Assembly (NCBI RefSeq): GCF_016612545.1
Contig: NZ_JAENRY010000029.1
Coordinates: forward strand, 1-45,527
Length of the DNA stretch: 45,527 nucleotides
Direction: 5' to 3'
Source: Streptomyces sp. MBT65
GTDB taxonomy: Bacteria; Actinomycetota; Actinomycetes; Streptomycetales; Streptomycetaceae
The translations under genes were made by a program, and so were the position numbers. Below the pieces are notes generated by a model that was not told the DNA's origin, did not search any database, and saw nothing but the letters and a program-made list of their open reading frames with translations. Positions 7,339-16,679 of this stretch are shown in pieces (within the stretch, counting starts at the first letter, position 1; the number at the start of each line of letters is the position of its first letter).

Positions 7339-9300
7339 TCAGGGTGTTTCCGGCCGCATGCGGAAGTCGTAGCGGCCGGGCAGTGGTTCGTCGGTGAGGC
7401 GGGCCCAGAGGCGGCCGATCGACTCGGCGCCCTCGCGCAGGTCGGCCACCTCGAAGCCCTCGCCGAAGACCGCCCAGGCGTCGTCCCGATGGCCTTCGGC
7501 GAGCAGCAACTCCGCCTGGAGCAGCAGGAATCGGCCACGTTCACGAGTGCCGGGATGCAGCATCTCCCACACGGCGCGGGCGTCAGCCGTGCGCCGGACC
7601 CGCAGCAGTGCCTCGACCGCCTCGCGGCCGAGCGCGGCCGTGGCGGCGGTCCATCGCTCCCCGGTGTCGCGCCGCTCGTGGCACAGGTCGGCGAAGGCCT
7701 CGTTGTACCGGTCGGCGGCCCGCTCGTGGTTGCCCGCCTCCTGGTCCGCCACGGCCAGGCAGCGGAGCAACGGCCAGAGGGACGGGGCGAGTTCGAGTGC
7801 CCGCTCCCAACTGCGCACCGCCTGCGCCCGATCGCCGGCGTGCCACTGCGCTATGCCGAGGTGGTACTCGGTGAGCGGGGTCGCGGGCGCCGTCTCCAGC
7901 ATGTCCCGCCAGTGCGGGGCGACCAGTGTCTCGCCGGGCGGCCGGACCCGGCGCGGCTCGGGCAGGACCCCGCTGCGCAGCAGATCGGCCCAGGGTGCCT
8001 GGGCCTCACCGAGCGTGGACTCCTCGAAGGGCGTGCCGGGCAACTTCCAGTCCGTACGCAGGACTTCGAGGGCGCCCCAGCCGGAGCCGGTGGCGAGGAT
8101 CTCACCGGGTTCGGTGTCGGCGTACGGCTTCCAGGCGGTGTGGGCGGCGTCCAGGTCGGCGCGGGGCAGGGCGACTTCGAGCCGCGCCTCGACGCCGTCC
8201 ACGACGGTGGACCACTCCCCCTCCGCCTGCGCGTCGAGCGGTCCGTACGCCTCCAGCCAGGACACCTCGCTCTCGGGGTCGAGCCGTACGTGCTCCAACT
8301 GGGTGCGGGCCAGGCCTGCTTGGATCTCGCAGTAGCCTCCGGTGCCCGGCTCGGTGAGCCACTCCTGCCAGCGCCGGCCACCGCTGCCCGTGCCCCACAC
8401 GAAGAGTTTCCGGCCGCGCAGCGCGTCGGTGGACGTCTGCACCAGCCCGTGCCCGTCCGCGTCGAGCGCGGCGATCCAGCGGCGCCGTCCGTCCGGCAGG
8501 TCGTAGAAGTAGTCGGCGGCGTAAGGGCTGTTGAGGGGGTACGTCCGGTCCACTCCGTCGTACGACGGCACGGGCACCCGGCGCAGTCGCCGCTCGTAGC
8601 CGAAGTGCCAGGCCTCCTCCGCCGGTGCGAGGACCCGGCGTTCCTCCGGTACCGCGATGTTGGACCACCAGTAGGTGGGCGCGGGCCTCTCGTGCGGGTT
8701 GCGGATGCGGACGCCGACGTAGAGGAAGTCGGAGCCGTCCGGGAGCCAGAGGTCGACCTGGAAGGGGAGGTCGCGCAGGCGTTCCCACTCCCACAGGCGG
8801 AGCATCTCGCCGCCGTCGGGGGCGGGGACGCGGGCGGCGTGCAGGGGGGCGCAGGAGAGGGTGGTGTGGCCGGTGGCGCCGATGTTCCACTCGATGCCGC
8901 CGGAGAACCAGGCACCGTTGAGGGCGAAGTTCGCGGGCTGCAACACGGGGTTGCGGTACAGGAGTTCACGGTCGGTGGGCTTGTGGACGAGGGAGGCGAT
9001 GCGGCCGCCGAGGGCGGGGAGGACGGTGGCGCGCAGCCGGTCGTTCTCGATCACGAGGGCGTCGATCCGGCGCGGTGTGCGGTGTCGGTCGTAGCCGTCC
9101 CGGACGCGGGTGGGCAGCAGGCTGCGGAGCGGTTCGTAGCCGACCTGGCGGGCCATGTCACGCGGGAGGTTCTCGCGGTCCCGGTGGTCAATACGGTGCG
9201 CCTCGTCGAGGGGACGCAGTGGGGGCAGCGGGTTGTCCGGACCCAACTCGGCGGTGGGCAGGGTCAGTACCTCACGTCGGATCGTCGTCACGATCACCAT
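7339..9300 (-). CDS. DUF5107 domain protein with C-terminal tetratricopeptide-like repeats
   Basis: This 653-residue protein starts at ATG 9300. The N-terminal two thirds match the DUF5107 beta-sandwich type, related in appearance to aldose-epimerase/galactose-mutarotase folds that bind sugars: VIENDRLRATVLPALGGRIASL, NGAWFSGGIEWNIGATGHT and PTYWWSNIAVPEE. The C-terminal third is helical with TPR-like repeats (YHLGIAQWHAGDRAQAVRSW, AVADQEAGNHERAADRYNEAF). No signal peptide or membrane segment is evident, so it is probably cytosolic. Members are often near carbohydrate-use genes, but none are adjacent here. The ribosome site is weak. The biochemical function is unknown; carbohydrate binding or epimerisation is a guess from the fold. 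Confidence 0.85.
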   Translation of the reverse strand: MVIVTTIRREVLTLPTAELGPDNPLPPLRPLDEAHRIDHRDRENLPRDMARQVGYEPLRSLLPTRVRDGYDRHRTPRRIDALVIENDRLRATVLPALGGRIASLVHKPTDRELLYRNPVLQPANFALNGAWFSGGIEWNIGATGHTTLSCAPLHAARVPAPDGGEMLRLWEWERLRDLPFQVDLWLPDGSDFLYVGVRIRNPHERPAPTYWWSNIAVPEERRVLAPAEEAWHFGYERRLRRVPVPSYDGVDRTYPLNSPYAADYFYDLPDGRRRWIAALDADGHGLVQTSTDALRGRKLFVWGTGSGGRRWQEWLTEPGTGGYCEIQAGLARTQLEHVRLDPESEVSWLEAYGPLDAQAEGEWSTVVDGVEARLEVALPRADLDAAHTAWKPYADTEPGEILATGSGWGALEVLRTDWKLPGTPFEESTLGEAQAPWADLLRSGVLPEPRRVRPPGETLVAPHWRDMLETAPATPLTEYHLGIAQWHAGDRAQAVRSWERALELAPSLWPLLRCLAVADQEAGNHERAADRYNEAFADLCHERRDTGERWTAATAALGREAVEALLRVRRTADARAVWEMLHPGTRERGRFLLLQAELLLAEGHRDDAWAVFGEGFEVADLREGAESIGRLWARLTDEPLPGRYDFRMRPETP

Positions 9301-9446
9301 GGAACCCGGCAACGGGGGTGGTGGCCAGAGGCGCAGCCGGTCAGGATTCCGCAAAGGCGGAAGCACGGGGAAATTCCGCGTGCGGTTCGTCCGCGCCGAC
9401 GTAGAGTCGGGCGATCGACGGCACGGCGCGAGGAGTGGAACGGCGG

Positions 9447-9794
9447 ATGGGCGAGCAGCACACGTACCGGGTGATCGTCCGGGGCACCTGGGACGCGCTG
9501 ACCGAGGAGGCGCGGCAGCGGCTGCTGGGCGAGGCGGCGGAGCACGGGATGCTCAGCATGCGGTTCGCCGAGGAGGGCTCGCTCAGTTACGAGCCGGCGC
9601 CGCTCAAGCACTTCTCCTGGCGGTATGTGGTGGTGTCGGACTCGGCGGACGGCCCGGAGATGGCGGCGGCGCTCGCGGAGGACCGCGCCGAGACCGCGCT
9701 GAAGGACCTCGGCTACGGCTTCCGTGACCTGAGGTCGACGGTGACGGACCTGGACACGATGAAGGTCAACCGGAAGTCCGCATCTCGGCGGTGA
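9447..9794 (+). CDS. DUF6204 family protein
   Basis: This 115-residue protein starts MGEQHTYRVIVRGTWDAL and contains HFSWRYVVVSDS and ALKDLGYGFRDLRSTVTDLDTMK, matching small actinobacterial proteins of the DUF6204 group. Its function is unknown. ATG 9447 follows an AGGAG at 9431-9435, which decides it against the in-frame GTG at 9435. The gene is divergent from the DUF5107 gene; the gap contains a short inverted repeat (TTCCGC-AAAG-GCGGAA) of unknown meaning. Its 3' end overlaps the convergent acetyltransferase gene by 29 bp, so the two mRNAs would be antisense to each other over that stretch. Confidence 0.8.
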   Translation: MGEQHTYRVIVRGTWDALTEEARQRLLGEAAEHGMLSMRFAEEGSLSYEPAPLKHFSWRYVVVSDSADGPEMAAALAEDRAETALKDLGYGFRDLRSTVTDLDTMKVNRKSASRR

Positions 9795-10317
9795 TCGCCC
9801 AGCGCTCGTGGTCGCGCCACGCGCCGTCGATGTAGATCATGTCCGGCGAGAAGCCTTCGAGCCGGAAACCGCAGGTGCGGGCGAGGGCGATCGAGGCGGC
9901 GTTGGTGGGCTGCACATTGATCTCCAGCCGGTGCAGCCGCATCGGCCCGAAGGCGTGCCCCACCACGAGGTTCATCCCCTCGCGCATCAGCCCGCGCCCG
10001 GACGCGTGCGCGAAGGCGCCGTATCCCAGGGCGCCGCACCGGAAGCCGCCCTCGACGATGTTGTTGATGTTGATGAACCCGGCGATGCCCCCGCCGTCCA
10101 CCTCGCACACCAGGAACCCGGCCTTGGCCGGGTCCTGGATCAGCCGCCGTGCGTAGGCGGTGTACGCGTCCCCGTCGGCCGGCGGGAACAGCCACGGCTG
10201 GTGCAGATCCTTGCTCTCCCGGACCCGTGCGGTGAACTCGGCGCCGTCCTCGTAGGTGAAGTGGCGGATGCCCACGCGGGGGCCCTCGGCGAGATAGCGG
10301 GATGCGGTGTGCGGCAT
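9766..10317 (-). CDS. GNAT family N-acetyltransferase (RimJ/RimL-like)
   Basis: This 183-residue protein has a GNAT fold. The acetyl-CoA pyrophosphate loop region reads GAFAHASGRGLMREGMNLV, followed by the typical RimJ-like stretch RLEINVQPTNAASIALARTCGFRLEG. GNAT enzymes move acetyl from CoA to amines; RimJ/L relatives act on protein N termini, but the acceptor here cannot be read. The start ATG at 10317 lies six bases after a TAGGGT sequence on the minus strand (10329-10324), with no ribosome site between, so a leaderless message is possible. It converges with and overlaps the DUF6204 gene. LapA-like gene upstream ends 19 bp away. Confidence 0.9.
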   Translation of the reverse strand: MPHTASRYLAEGPRVGIRHFTYEDGAEFTARVRESKDLHQPWLFPPADGDAYTAYARRLIQDPAKAGFLVCEVDGGGIAGFININNIVEGGFRCGALGYGAFAHASGRGLMREGMNLVVGHAFGPMRLHRLEINVQPTNAASIALARTCGFRLEGFSPDMIYIDGAWRDHERWAITAEMRTSG

Positions 10318-10336
10318 CCGGTCACCCTAGTGCCGG

Positions 10337-10579
10337 CTACCGGCGCCGGCGCATGAAATACCACCCGCACAGGGCGCCGATGACCGCCGTGCCCAGCAGC
10401 GCCATCCACAGGGGCATGGTGACCTCGGGGATCAGCAGGCGGATCTTCGTGGCGCGGGTGTTCTCGAAGATGAAGATCAGGGCCAGGACGGCGAGCAGCA
10501 GAACGGTGATCCGGGCGGGCGTCAGCACGCGTTCCCGCCGGCCGGTCCCGCCTGCGCTCTCGGTGGTCTTCGGGCTCAT
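10337..10579 (-). CDS. LapA-domain (DUF1049) small membrane protein
   Basis: This 80-residue protein has two hydrophobic helices (about residues 24-40, ITVLLLAVLALIFIFEN, and 55-74, MPLWMALLGTAVIGALCGWYF) and ends in an arginine cluster MRRRR. The phrase FIFENTRATKIRLLIPEV between them is typical of the LapA/DUF1049 family, which in Gram-negatives helps lipopolysaccharide assembly. In Streptomyces there is no LPS, so the role is unknown. The start ATG 10579 has GGAGG only one base upstream, unusually close; no better downstream start is seen. Confidence 0.85.
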   Translation of the reverse strand: MSPKTTESAGGTGRRERVLTPARITVLLLAVLALIFIFENTRATKIRLLIPEVTMPLWMALLGTAVIGALCGWYFMRRRR

Positions 10580-10622
10580 GCCTCCAGGGTGAGCCCGAAT
10601 CGGCCATCACGCACGGTGAGGC

Positions 10623-12392
10623 TCAGTCCGCGACGACCGGCAGCTCCAGCACCCCCGTGTCCCGCGGCGAGCTGACCACCGTGACCGGCTTGATCCCCCG
10701 GTTCCCGATGTACGCGTCGTCGCTCGCCGCGATCACGAACCGCAGCCGGTGCCCCTTCGCGAACCGGTGCACGATCCCCGGCAGCGCGACCGTGAAGCGC
10801 TTCGTGACGTCCGGCACGCGGACAGGAGCGACCAAGCGGTGGACAAGGGTCTCGGTGCCGTCGGGCGCGAGATCGTAGAGCTTGGCGAAGAGGACGAGCC
10901 TGTCGGCGGCGTCGCCTGAGTTCTGCACGCGGCGCGCGGCCGGCGAGACCACCTTGAGTGTCGCCTTCGGGGCGCCCACGACGTCCGTCGTGCGGGTCAG
11001 GGGTGCGCCGGTCCAGCCGAGGAAGGTGCCACGGGTGTCGTACGGTGCCGGGTCCGGCAGGCCGGTCATCGCGCTCAGCGAGTTCTCCGAATGGCTCGTG
11101 GCGACAGGCCGGTTGACGTACTCACGGCTGCCACGCACCACCTTCGCCCGGTCGCCCACCAGCCTGCCGTCGCCGGACAGGTACAACTTCTGCTCGAGAG
11201 AAGGGAGTTGGTCCGCCGTGGCATAGGTGTCGGCCGGGTCGGTGATCCAGTCGCGGTAGTACGCGAAGGCCGGTCCGGTGTCCACGTCCGTCCGCCCGCG
11301 CAGATGGCGGTCGAACCAGGCCGCGATCCGCCGCCCGACATAGCTCGACTCCAACTCGCCCCGGCCGAGGTCGAGTTCACCGGCGGCCGCCCCACCACTG
11401 TGCCCCGACGACTGCCAGATCATCTCCGCCGTCGTCCCCTGCGCCTTCAGGGTCCTGTACGTCGCCGTCGCCTCGTTGAGGTTGAACAGGCTGTCGGCCT
11501 GCCCCTGGACGAGGAGCGTCGGCGCCTTGACCCGCTTCAGATACGACACCGGCGAGATACTGTGGGCGTACCCGAGCACGTCCGCCGTCGCCTTCGCCGA
11601 ATACTTCCCGGAGTTCAGTGTGCGGATCAGGGCGCAGGCCTTGCTGACGAAGTGGGCGCAGGCGAGGGAGCCGATCCGGGTCGGATCGAGGCCCGGTGCG
11701 GTCAGGGGCCGCTTCTCGCCCATGAGGTAGAAGCCGTTGGTCCACTGCCACTTGAAGACTCCGGGCACGCTCCCGCCGTTGTCGGGGTCGAGGGAGTACG
11801 CCAGGTCGTGCCAGGTGACCATGGGGACGAGCGCGTCCACCCGGTGGTCCACGGCGGCCGTCGCCAACTGGACGGCGCCGCCGTACGATCCGCCGATCAT
11901 GCCGACCCGGGGGTCCCCCCGCGCGTCGAGGGTCACGAAGTCCGCCCTGGTCCCGTCGTCGGCGGCGTGGGTGCCCGCGAGGAAGTCGACCAGTCCCGAC
12001 GCTGCCGTACCGTCGATGTCCGGGTCGTCGAGCGAGATGAGACAGCCCGACTTCCCGAAACCCAGCCCGGAGTAGACGAGTCCGACGTAGCCGCGCCGTG
12101 CGAAGGTCCCGCCGATGGCGTCGGTGGACCCGTCGGACTTGCTGCCGCCGAAGCCGTTGGTCGCCAGTACGGCGGGCGCGGGGTGGGCGCGGTCCACGCC
12201 CGCGGGCCGGTACAGGTCTGCGTCGACCGCGCAGTCCCGGCCGCCCGCGCGGACGGTGAACCTCAGTGCGGTGACGGTGTATCGGTCCGTCGCGGCCGCA
12301 CGGCCGGCGAGCGCGAACGGTGCGGTGAGGGTGAGCGGTGCGGTGAGCGCGAGAGCCAGCGCGGCGCGGATTCCGGGCACACGACGGAACAC
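10623..12392 (-). CDS. Secreted S15/CocE-type alpha/beta hydrolase (X-Pro dipeptidyl-peptidase-like)
   Basis: This 589-residue exported hydrolase begins with a signal peptide (RRVPGIRAALALALTAPLTLTAPFALAGRAAA, cleavage after about residue 34). The catalytic alpha/beta domain carries the nucleophile elbow GMIGGSYGG, with later TLLVQGQADSLF (acid region) and SSGHSGG (histidine). A C-terminal jelly-roll domain follows (RVPDVTKRFTVALPGIVHRFAKGHRLRFVIAAS), as in X-Pro dipeptidyl-peptidases and cocaine-esterase relatives. The substrate may be a peptide or an ester. GTG 12392 is preferred to GTG 12416 because GGAGG sits six bases before it and because it gives a clean signal peptide. It is followed 79 bp upstream on the same strand by the end of the LD-carboxypeptidase gene. 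Confidence 0.88.
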   Translation of the reverse strand: MFRRVPGIRAALALALTAPLTLTAPFALAGRAAATDRYTVTALRFTVRAGGRDCAVDADLYRPAGVDRAHPAPAVLATNGFGGSKSDGSTDAIGGTFARRGYVGLVYSGLGFGKSGCLISLDDPDIDGTAASGLVDFLAGTHAADDGTRADFVTLDARGDPRVGMIGGSYGGAVQLATAAVDHRVDALVPMVTWHDLAYSLDPDNGGSVPGVFKWQWTNGFYLMGEKRPLTAPGLDPTRIGSLACAHFVSKACALIRTLNSGKYSAKATADVLGYAHSISPVSYLKRVKAPTLLVQGQADSLFNLNEATATYRTLKAQGTTAEMIWQSSGHSGGAAAGELDLGRGELESSYVGRRIAAWFDRHLRGRTDVDTGPAFAYYRDWITDPADTYATADQLPSLEQKLYLSGDGRLVGDRAKVVRGSREYVNRPVATSHSENSLSAMTGLPDPAPYDTRGTFLGWTGAPLTRTTDVVGAPKATLKVVSPAARRVQNSGDAADRLVLFAKLYDLAPDGTETLVHRLVAPVRVPDVTKRFTVALPGIVHRFAKGHRLRFVIAASDDAYIGNRGIKPVTVVSSPRDTGVLELPVVAD

Positions 12393-12471
12393 AGGGGACC
12401 TCCACAGTGAGGACAACCCGACGGAGAGGAAAGGGAGTTCGCCGGCAGCGGCACGACAGGCGGGCGGGCGG

Positions 12472-13404
12472 CTACCGCAGCGCGGGCTCGTCCAGCGTCA
12501 ACGTGCCCGCGTCCGCGTCCAGTTCGGCCGCCACGCCCAGCGGTATCGTCAACGCCCCCTCGCAGTGCCCGAACCCGAACTCCTCCACCACCGGCACCCC
12601 GAGCCCGCCGAGCCGGTCGACCAGCACCGGGCGCAGCTTCTCGTACGGCCCGCAGCCCGCCCAGGAGCCGAGCGCGATCCCGGCGACGCCGTCCAGCCAG
12701 CCGCCGCGCAGGAGTTGGGTCAGCATCCGGTCGACGCGGTACGGCTGTTCGCCGACGTCCTCGATGAGCAGCAGTCCGCCGCGCGCACCGGCCATCGCGT
12801 GCGGGGTGCCGAGGTCGGTGGCGAGCAGGGCCAGGCATCCGCCGAGCGTGACGCCCCGGGCCCGTCCCGGCACCAGCACTCCGCCCCCGTCCGGGTCGGC
12901 CCGAACGGTCCGCACGGATTCCGGGTCGAAGAGGGTCGCCCTCAAGTGCTCCTGTGTGCGGGTGTTCTTGACGAAGTCGGCGCCGGCCGCGGCGGGCCCG
13001 TACAGGGTGACCAGGCCGAGCCGGGTGGCGAACGCCTGGTGCAGCACGGTGGGGTCGCTGAAGCCGACGAACACCTTCGGTCCGGCGGCGCGCATCGCCT
13101 CCCAGTCGAGGAGGTCGACGACGCGCTGCACGCCGTAGCCGCCGCGGGCGCACAGGACGGCGGCCACGGACGGGTCGCACCAGGCGTTCTGCAGATCGGC
13201 CGCGCGGTCGGCGTCGGTGCCCGCCAGATAGCCCAACTCGCCGTGCCGGTCGCGCACATGGGGTGCCACGACCGGGTCGAGGCCCCAGCCGCGCAGGATG
13301 TCGAGGCCCGCCTCAAGCCGTTCCTCGGACACCGGGCCGCTGGGCGCGACCACGGCGACGCGGGCGCCGGGGGCGAGTCGGAACGGCCGGACGAGTGCGG
13401 TCAC
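12472..13404 (-). CDS. LD-carboxypeptidase (peptidase family S66)
   Basis: This 310-residue cytosolic enzyme is predicted to cleave the L,D bond releasing D-Ala from tetrapeptides during murein recycling. The N-terminal domain has PSGPVSEERLEAG and CARGGYGVQR. The nucleophilic serine is expected in VGFSDPTVLHQAF, the catalytic glutamate in LLLIEDVGEQPYRVDR, and the histidine in EEFGFGHCEGA. Length and motif order fit S66. The start is GTG 13404, which overlaps the stop of the S9 peptidase gene by four bases (GTGA), indicating translational coupling. It is the last gene of the M55-M20-S9-S66 operon. Some S66 members instead give resistance to peptide-nucleotide antibiotics (MccF type), so recycling is likely but not certain. 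Confidence 0.9.
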   Translation of the reverse strand: MTALVRPFRLAPGARVAVVAPSGPVSEERLEAGLDILRGWGLDPVVAPHVRDRHGELGYLAGTDADRAADLQNAWCDPSVAAVLCARGGYGVQRVVDLLDWEAMRAAGPKVFVGFSDPTVLHQAFATRLGLVTLYGPAAAGADFVKNTRTQEHLRATLFDPESVRTVRADPDGGGVLVPGRARGVTLGGCLALLATDLGTPHAMAGARGGLLLIEDVGEQPYRVDRMLTQLLRGGWLDGVAGIALGSWAGCGPYEKLRPVLVDRLGGLGVPVVEEFGFGHCEGALTIPLGVAAELDADAGTLTLDEPALR

Positions 13405-15365
13405 TTGGTGAGCTCCAGGGTCGGGATGCCGGGCGGTCGGAGGCCGAAGACCTGTGCGTACAGGGAGAGTTCGGACTCCAGGCAGCGGATCACGGTGTCG
13501 GCGCGGCGGAAGCCGTGGCCCTCGCCCTCGAACGCGAGGTAGGCGTGCGGCACTTGGCGTCCGCGCATCTGTTCCAGGAGGCGTTCGCACTGGACGGGCG
13601 GGCAGATCACGTCGGCGAGTCCCTGCAGCAGCAGGAAGGGCGCGGTGATGCGGTCGGCGTGCTCGACGGGTGAGCGCTCGGTGTACCGGGCCGGCACCTC
13701 GGCGAGGGGTCCGACCAGGGTCTCCAGGTAGCGCGACTCGAAGTCGTGGGTCTCGCCCGAGGCCCAGTTGGCCAGGTCGAGGACGGGATACTTGATGGTG
13801 CCGCAGGCGTAGACGTCGGTCGTCACGAGGGACGCGGCGCTGGTCCAGCCGCCCGCGCTGCCGCCCCGGACGGCGAGCCGGGCGCGGTCGGCGGTGCCCT
13901 CGGCGGCGAGGGCGAGGGCGACGGCGGCGCAGTCCTCGACGTCGACGACACCCCACTGCTCGCGCAGCCGGTTGCGGTACTCCCGGCCGTGTCCGGTGGA
14001 GCCGCCGTAGTTGACCTCGGCGACGCCGATGCCGCGCGAGGTGAAGTAGGCGATCTCCAGGTCGAGGACGAGGGCCGACCGACTGGTGGGTCCGCCGTGC
14101 GCCCAGATGACGTACGGCGGCAGTTCGTTGCCGGGTGCGGCGCAACTCGGGCTGTGCGGTGGGTAGATGTGGGCGTGGATGTCGCGTCCGGCGGGGCCGG
14201 TGAAGGTGCGGATCTGCGGTTCGGGGTAGTGCGCGGGGTCCACGGGGTCGTCGTGGGCGGCGCCGATCACCCGTGCTCTGCCGGTGCGGGTGTCGAGTTC
14301 GACGACCTCGTAGGCGCTGCGCGGGCTGGCTCCGACGCCGACGATCCGCTCACCGTGCACCGCGAGGGTGGAGGCGAACTCGGTCCAGGGGCCGGCCGCG
14401 TCGACGACCTCACCGGTCTCCGGGTCCAGGACGCCGAGCAGGGCGGCGCCCCGGCCGTGCACGACGGCGATCAGGCCGCACTCCAGCGGTGCGAACCAGC
14501 GCTGGCCGAGCTTCCACAGCGGTCCGCCGAACTCCTCCTCGCGCGGGCACACCGGCTCGTGGTCGCGGTAGAGGTTCCACCAGCCGGTGCGGTCGCTGGC
14601 GTACAGCAGCGAGCCGTCGCATCCCCAGTCGACCTGCGCGATCGACTCCTCGGGGCCGCCGGCGACGGTCCGCGGCTCCCCGAACGTGCCGTCGTCCGTC
14701 ACGTCGGCAAGCAGCAACTCCGTGCCGTCCCACGGCATCCGGGGATGATCCCAGGCGAGCCAGGCCGCCTTCCGCCCGTCGGGCGAGACACACGGCCCGG
14801 ACACGAACCGGTGCCGGTCGTCGGTGAGTTCGCGTACGGCGCCCCGGTCCTCGGCGGCGGATCCGTCCAGCGGGACGGCGGCCAGGACGCGCCGTACGGC
14901 ACCGGGTCCGTCGCCGGTGAACTCCTCCAGCACGCACCACACTTCACCCAGGTCCGGGCGCAACTGCGGTTCCGCCCAGCGGAGTCCGCCGCCCAGCCGC
15001 GACACGGGGGTGAGCGGGCGCGGCTCGCTTCCGGGGTCGTAGCGGTACAGGCGCTGGTCGGCGAAGTTCACGAACACCACGAGGGGTTGGCCGTTGCGCA
15101 CCGCGCCGGTCCAGGGCCGGCCGCCGTACTCGATGACACGTGTGCGGACGTTCCACGGCGCGGGCAGCACCGATTCCTCGGAGCCGTCCGCGCGCCCGCG
15201 CACCAGGGTGCGGCGGCCGCCCTCGGTGGGCCGTGGTTCGGTCCACCAGGCCTCGTCGCCGACGAAACCGACCCACTCGGGGTGTCCGTCGTGGGCGGCG
15301 GCGAGCGCCGCGTCGATGGGCGAGGGCCACGAGCCGTACGCCAACGTCTGCACGTTCTCCCCCAC
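13401..15365 (-). CDS. S9 family prolyl-oligopeptidase / acylaminoacyl-peptidase-like
   Basis: This 654-residue cytosolic serine peptidase has an N-terminal beta-propeller (about 20-390) with repeats such as LLYASDRTGWWNLYR and a C-terminal alpha/beta-hydrolase domain. The triad is visible: Ser503 in GGSAGG, Asp585 in QGLADVICPP and His617 in GEGHGF. It would cleave short oligopeptides; the propeller usually excludes folded proteins. The start GTG 15365 is three bases past the stop of the M20 gene (15369-15371), suggesting coupling. A second GTG four codons downstream with GGGGGAG just ahead is an alternative. It is the third gene of the peptidase operon. Confidence 0.92.
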   Translation of the reverse strand: MGENVQTLAYGSWPSPIDAALAAAHDGHPEWVGFVGDEAWWTEPRPTEGGRRTLVRGRADGSEESVLPAPWNVRTRVIEYGGRPWTGAVRNGQPLVVFVNFADQRLYRYDPGSEPRPLTPVSRLGGGLRWAEPQLRPDLGEVWCVLEEFTGDGPGAVRRVLAAVPLDGSAAEDRGAVRELTDDRHRFVSGPCVSPDGRKAAWLAWDHPRMPWDGTELLLADVTDDGTFGEPRTVAGGPEESIAQVDWGCDGSLLYASDRTGWWNLYRDHEPVCPREEEFGGPLWKLGQRWFAPLECGLIAVVHGRGAALLGVLDPETGEVVDAAGPWTEFASTLAVHGERIVGVGASPRSAYEVVELDTRTGRARVIGAAHDDPVDPAHYPEPQIRTFTGPAGRDIHAHIYPPHSPSCAAPGNELPPYVIWAHGGPTSRSALVLDLEIAYFTSRGIGVAEVNYGGSTGHGREYRNRLREQWGVVDVEDCAAVALALAAEGTADRARLAVRGGSAGGWTSAASLVTTDVYACGTIKYPVLDLANWASGETHDFESRYLETLVGPLAEVPARYTERSPVEHADRITAPFLLLQGLADVICPPVQCERLLEQMRGRQVPHAYLAFEGEGHGFRRADTVIRCLESELSLYAQVFGLRPPGIPTLELTK

Positions 15366-15368
15366 TTG

Positions 15369-16679
15369 CTAGGCCGTCCTCAGGAAGCGGTCCAGGACCC
15401 GCACGCCGAAGTGGAGTGCCTCGACGGGGACCCGTTCGTCGACTCCGTGGAACAGCGCCTGGTAGTCGAAGCCCTCGGGGAGCTTCAGCGGTGCGAAGCC
15501 GTAGCCGGTGATGCCGAGGCGCGAGAACTGCTTGGCGTCGGTGCCGCCGGACATGCAGTACGGCACCACATGTCCCTCGGGCGCGAACTCCTCGACGGCG
15601 GCCCGCATCCGAGCGTATGTCAGCGAGTCGACCGGTGCCTGGAGGGCGACCTCGCGGTGGTGGAACTCCCAGTCGACGTCGGGTCCGGTGAGCCGGTCGA
15701 GGGTGGTGCGGAACTCGTCCTCGCCGCCCGGCAGATAGCGTCCGTCGACGTAGGCCACGGCCTCGCCCGGGATCACGTTGACCTTGTAACCGGCGTTCAG
15801 CACGGTCGGGTTGGCGCTGTTGCGGACGACGGGCTCGACGAGCTTCGCCGCCGGGCCGAGCTTGGCGAGGAGCAGGTCGACGTCGTCGAGGTCGGGGTCG
15901 ATGCCGTACAGGGCGGCTAGTTCGGTGAGGGCCGCGCGGACGGTCGGGGTGAGCCGTAGCGGCCAGGCGTGTTCGCCGATGCGGGTGATCGCGGCGGCGA
16001 GCCGGGTCACCGCGTTCTCGCGGTTGACCTTGGAGCCGTGGCCCGCCCGGCCGTGCGCGGTCAACTTCAGCCAGGCGGTGCCGCGTTCACCGGCGGCGAT
16101 GGGGTAGAGCTCCCGGCCGTAGCCGTCGTGGAAGGTGAACGCCCCTGATTCACCGATGCCTTCGGTGCAGCCCTCGAAGAGAGCGGCGTGCCGGTCGGCG
16201 AGGAAGCCGGAGCCGTCCTCGGCGCTCGCCTCCTCGTCGGCGGTGAACGCGATGACGAGGTCGCGCCGGGGTCGTACGCCCGCTCTGGCCCAGGCGCGGA
16301 CGACGGCGAGGATCATCGCGTCCATGTTCTTCATGTCGACCGCGCCGCGCCCCCAGACGACCCCGTCGCGGATCTCCCCGGAGAACGGATGGACGGTCCA
16401 GTCCTCGGCCTGGGCGGGTACGACGTCCAGGTGACCGTGGACGAGGAGCGCGTCCGCCGAGGGGTCGGTGCCCTCGATACGGGCGACGACGTTCGTGCGG
16501 CCCTCGGTGCGTTCGAGGAGGACGGGTTCGAGGCCGGCGCCGGCCAGTCGCTCGGCGGCGTACTCGGCGGCAGGCCGCTCCCGGCAGTCGCCGCCGCCGC
16601 GGTTGGTCGTGTCGATGCGGATGAGGTCCGAGGTGAACGTGACGACCTCGTCCAGGGCCCGCTCGTCGATGTCAGCCAT
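15369..16679 (-). CDS. M20/M25/M40 family zinc peptidase
   Basis: This 436-residue metallopeptidase has the di-zinc site of clan MH: VHGHLDVVPAQ (His and catalytic Asp), GRGAVDMKN (bridging Asp) and FTADEEAS (catalytic Glu and ligand Glu). A dimerisation domain follows in the middle, and a final ligand His lies in ALFHGVDERV. No signal peptide is present. Members hydrolyse di- and tripeptides or N-acylated amino acids. ATG 16679 overlaps the end of the M55 gene by eight bases (ATGGCTGA) and has GGAGGAG just upstream, so it is cotranscribed and probably coupled. Confidence 0.92.
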   Translation of the reverse strand: MADIDERALDEVVTFTSDLIRIDTTNRGGGDCRERPAAEYAAERLAGAGLEPVLLERTEGRTNVVARIEGTDPSADALLVHGHLDVVPAQAEDWTVHPFSGEIRDGVVWGRGAVDMKNMDAMILAVVRAWARAGVRPRRDLVIAFTADEEASAEDGSGFLADRHAALFEGCTEGIGESGAFTFHDGYGRELYPIAAGERGTAWLKLTAHGRAGHGSKVNRENAVTRLAAAITRIGEHAWPLRLTPTVRAALTELAALYGIDPDLDDVDLLLAKLGPAAKLVEPVVRNSANPTVLNAGYKVNVIPGEAVAYVDGRYLPGGEDEFRTTLDRLTGPDVDWEFHHREVALQAPVDSLTYARMRAAVEEFAPEGHVVPYCMSGGTDAKQFSRLGITGYGFAPLKLPEGFDYQALFHGVDERVPVEALHFGVRVLDRFLRTA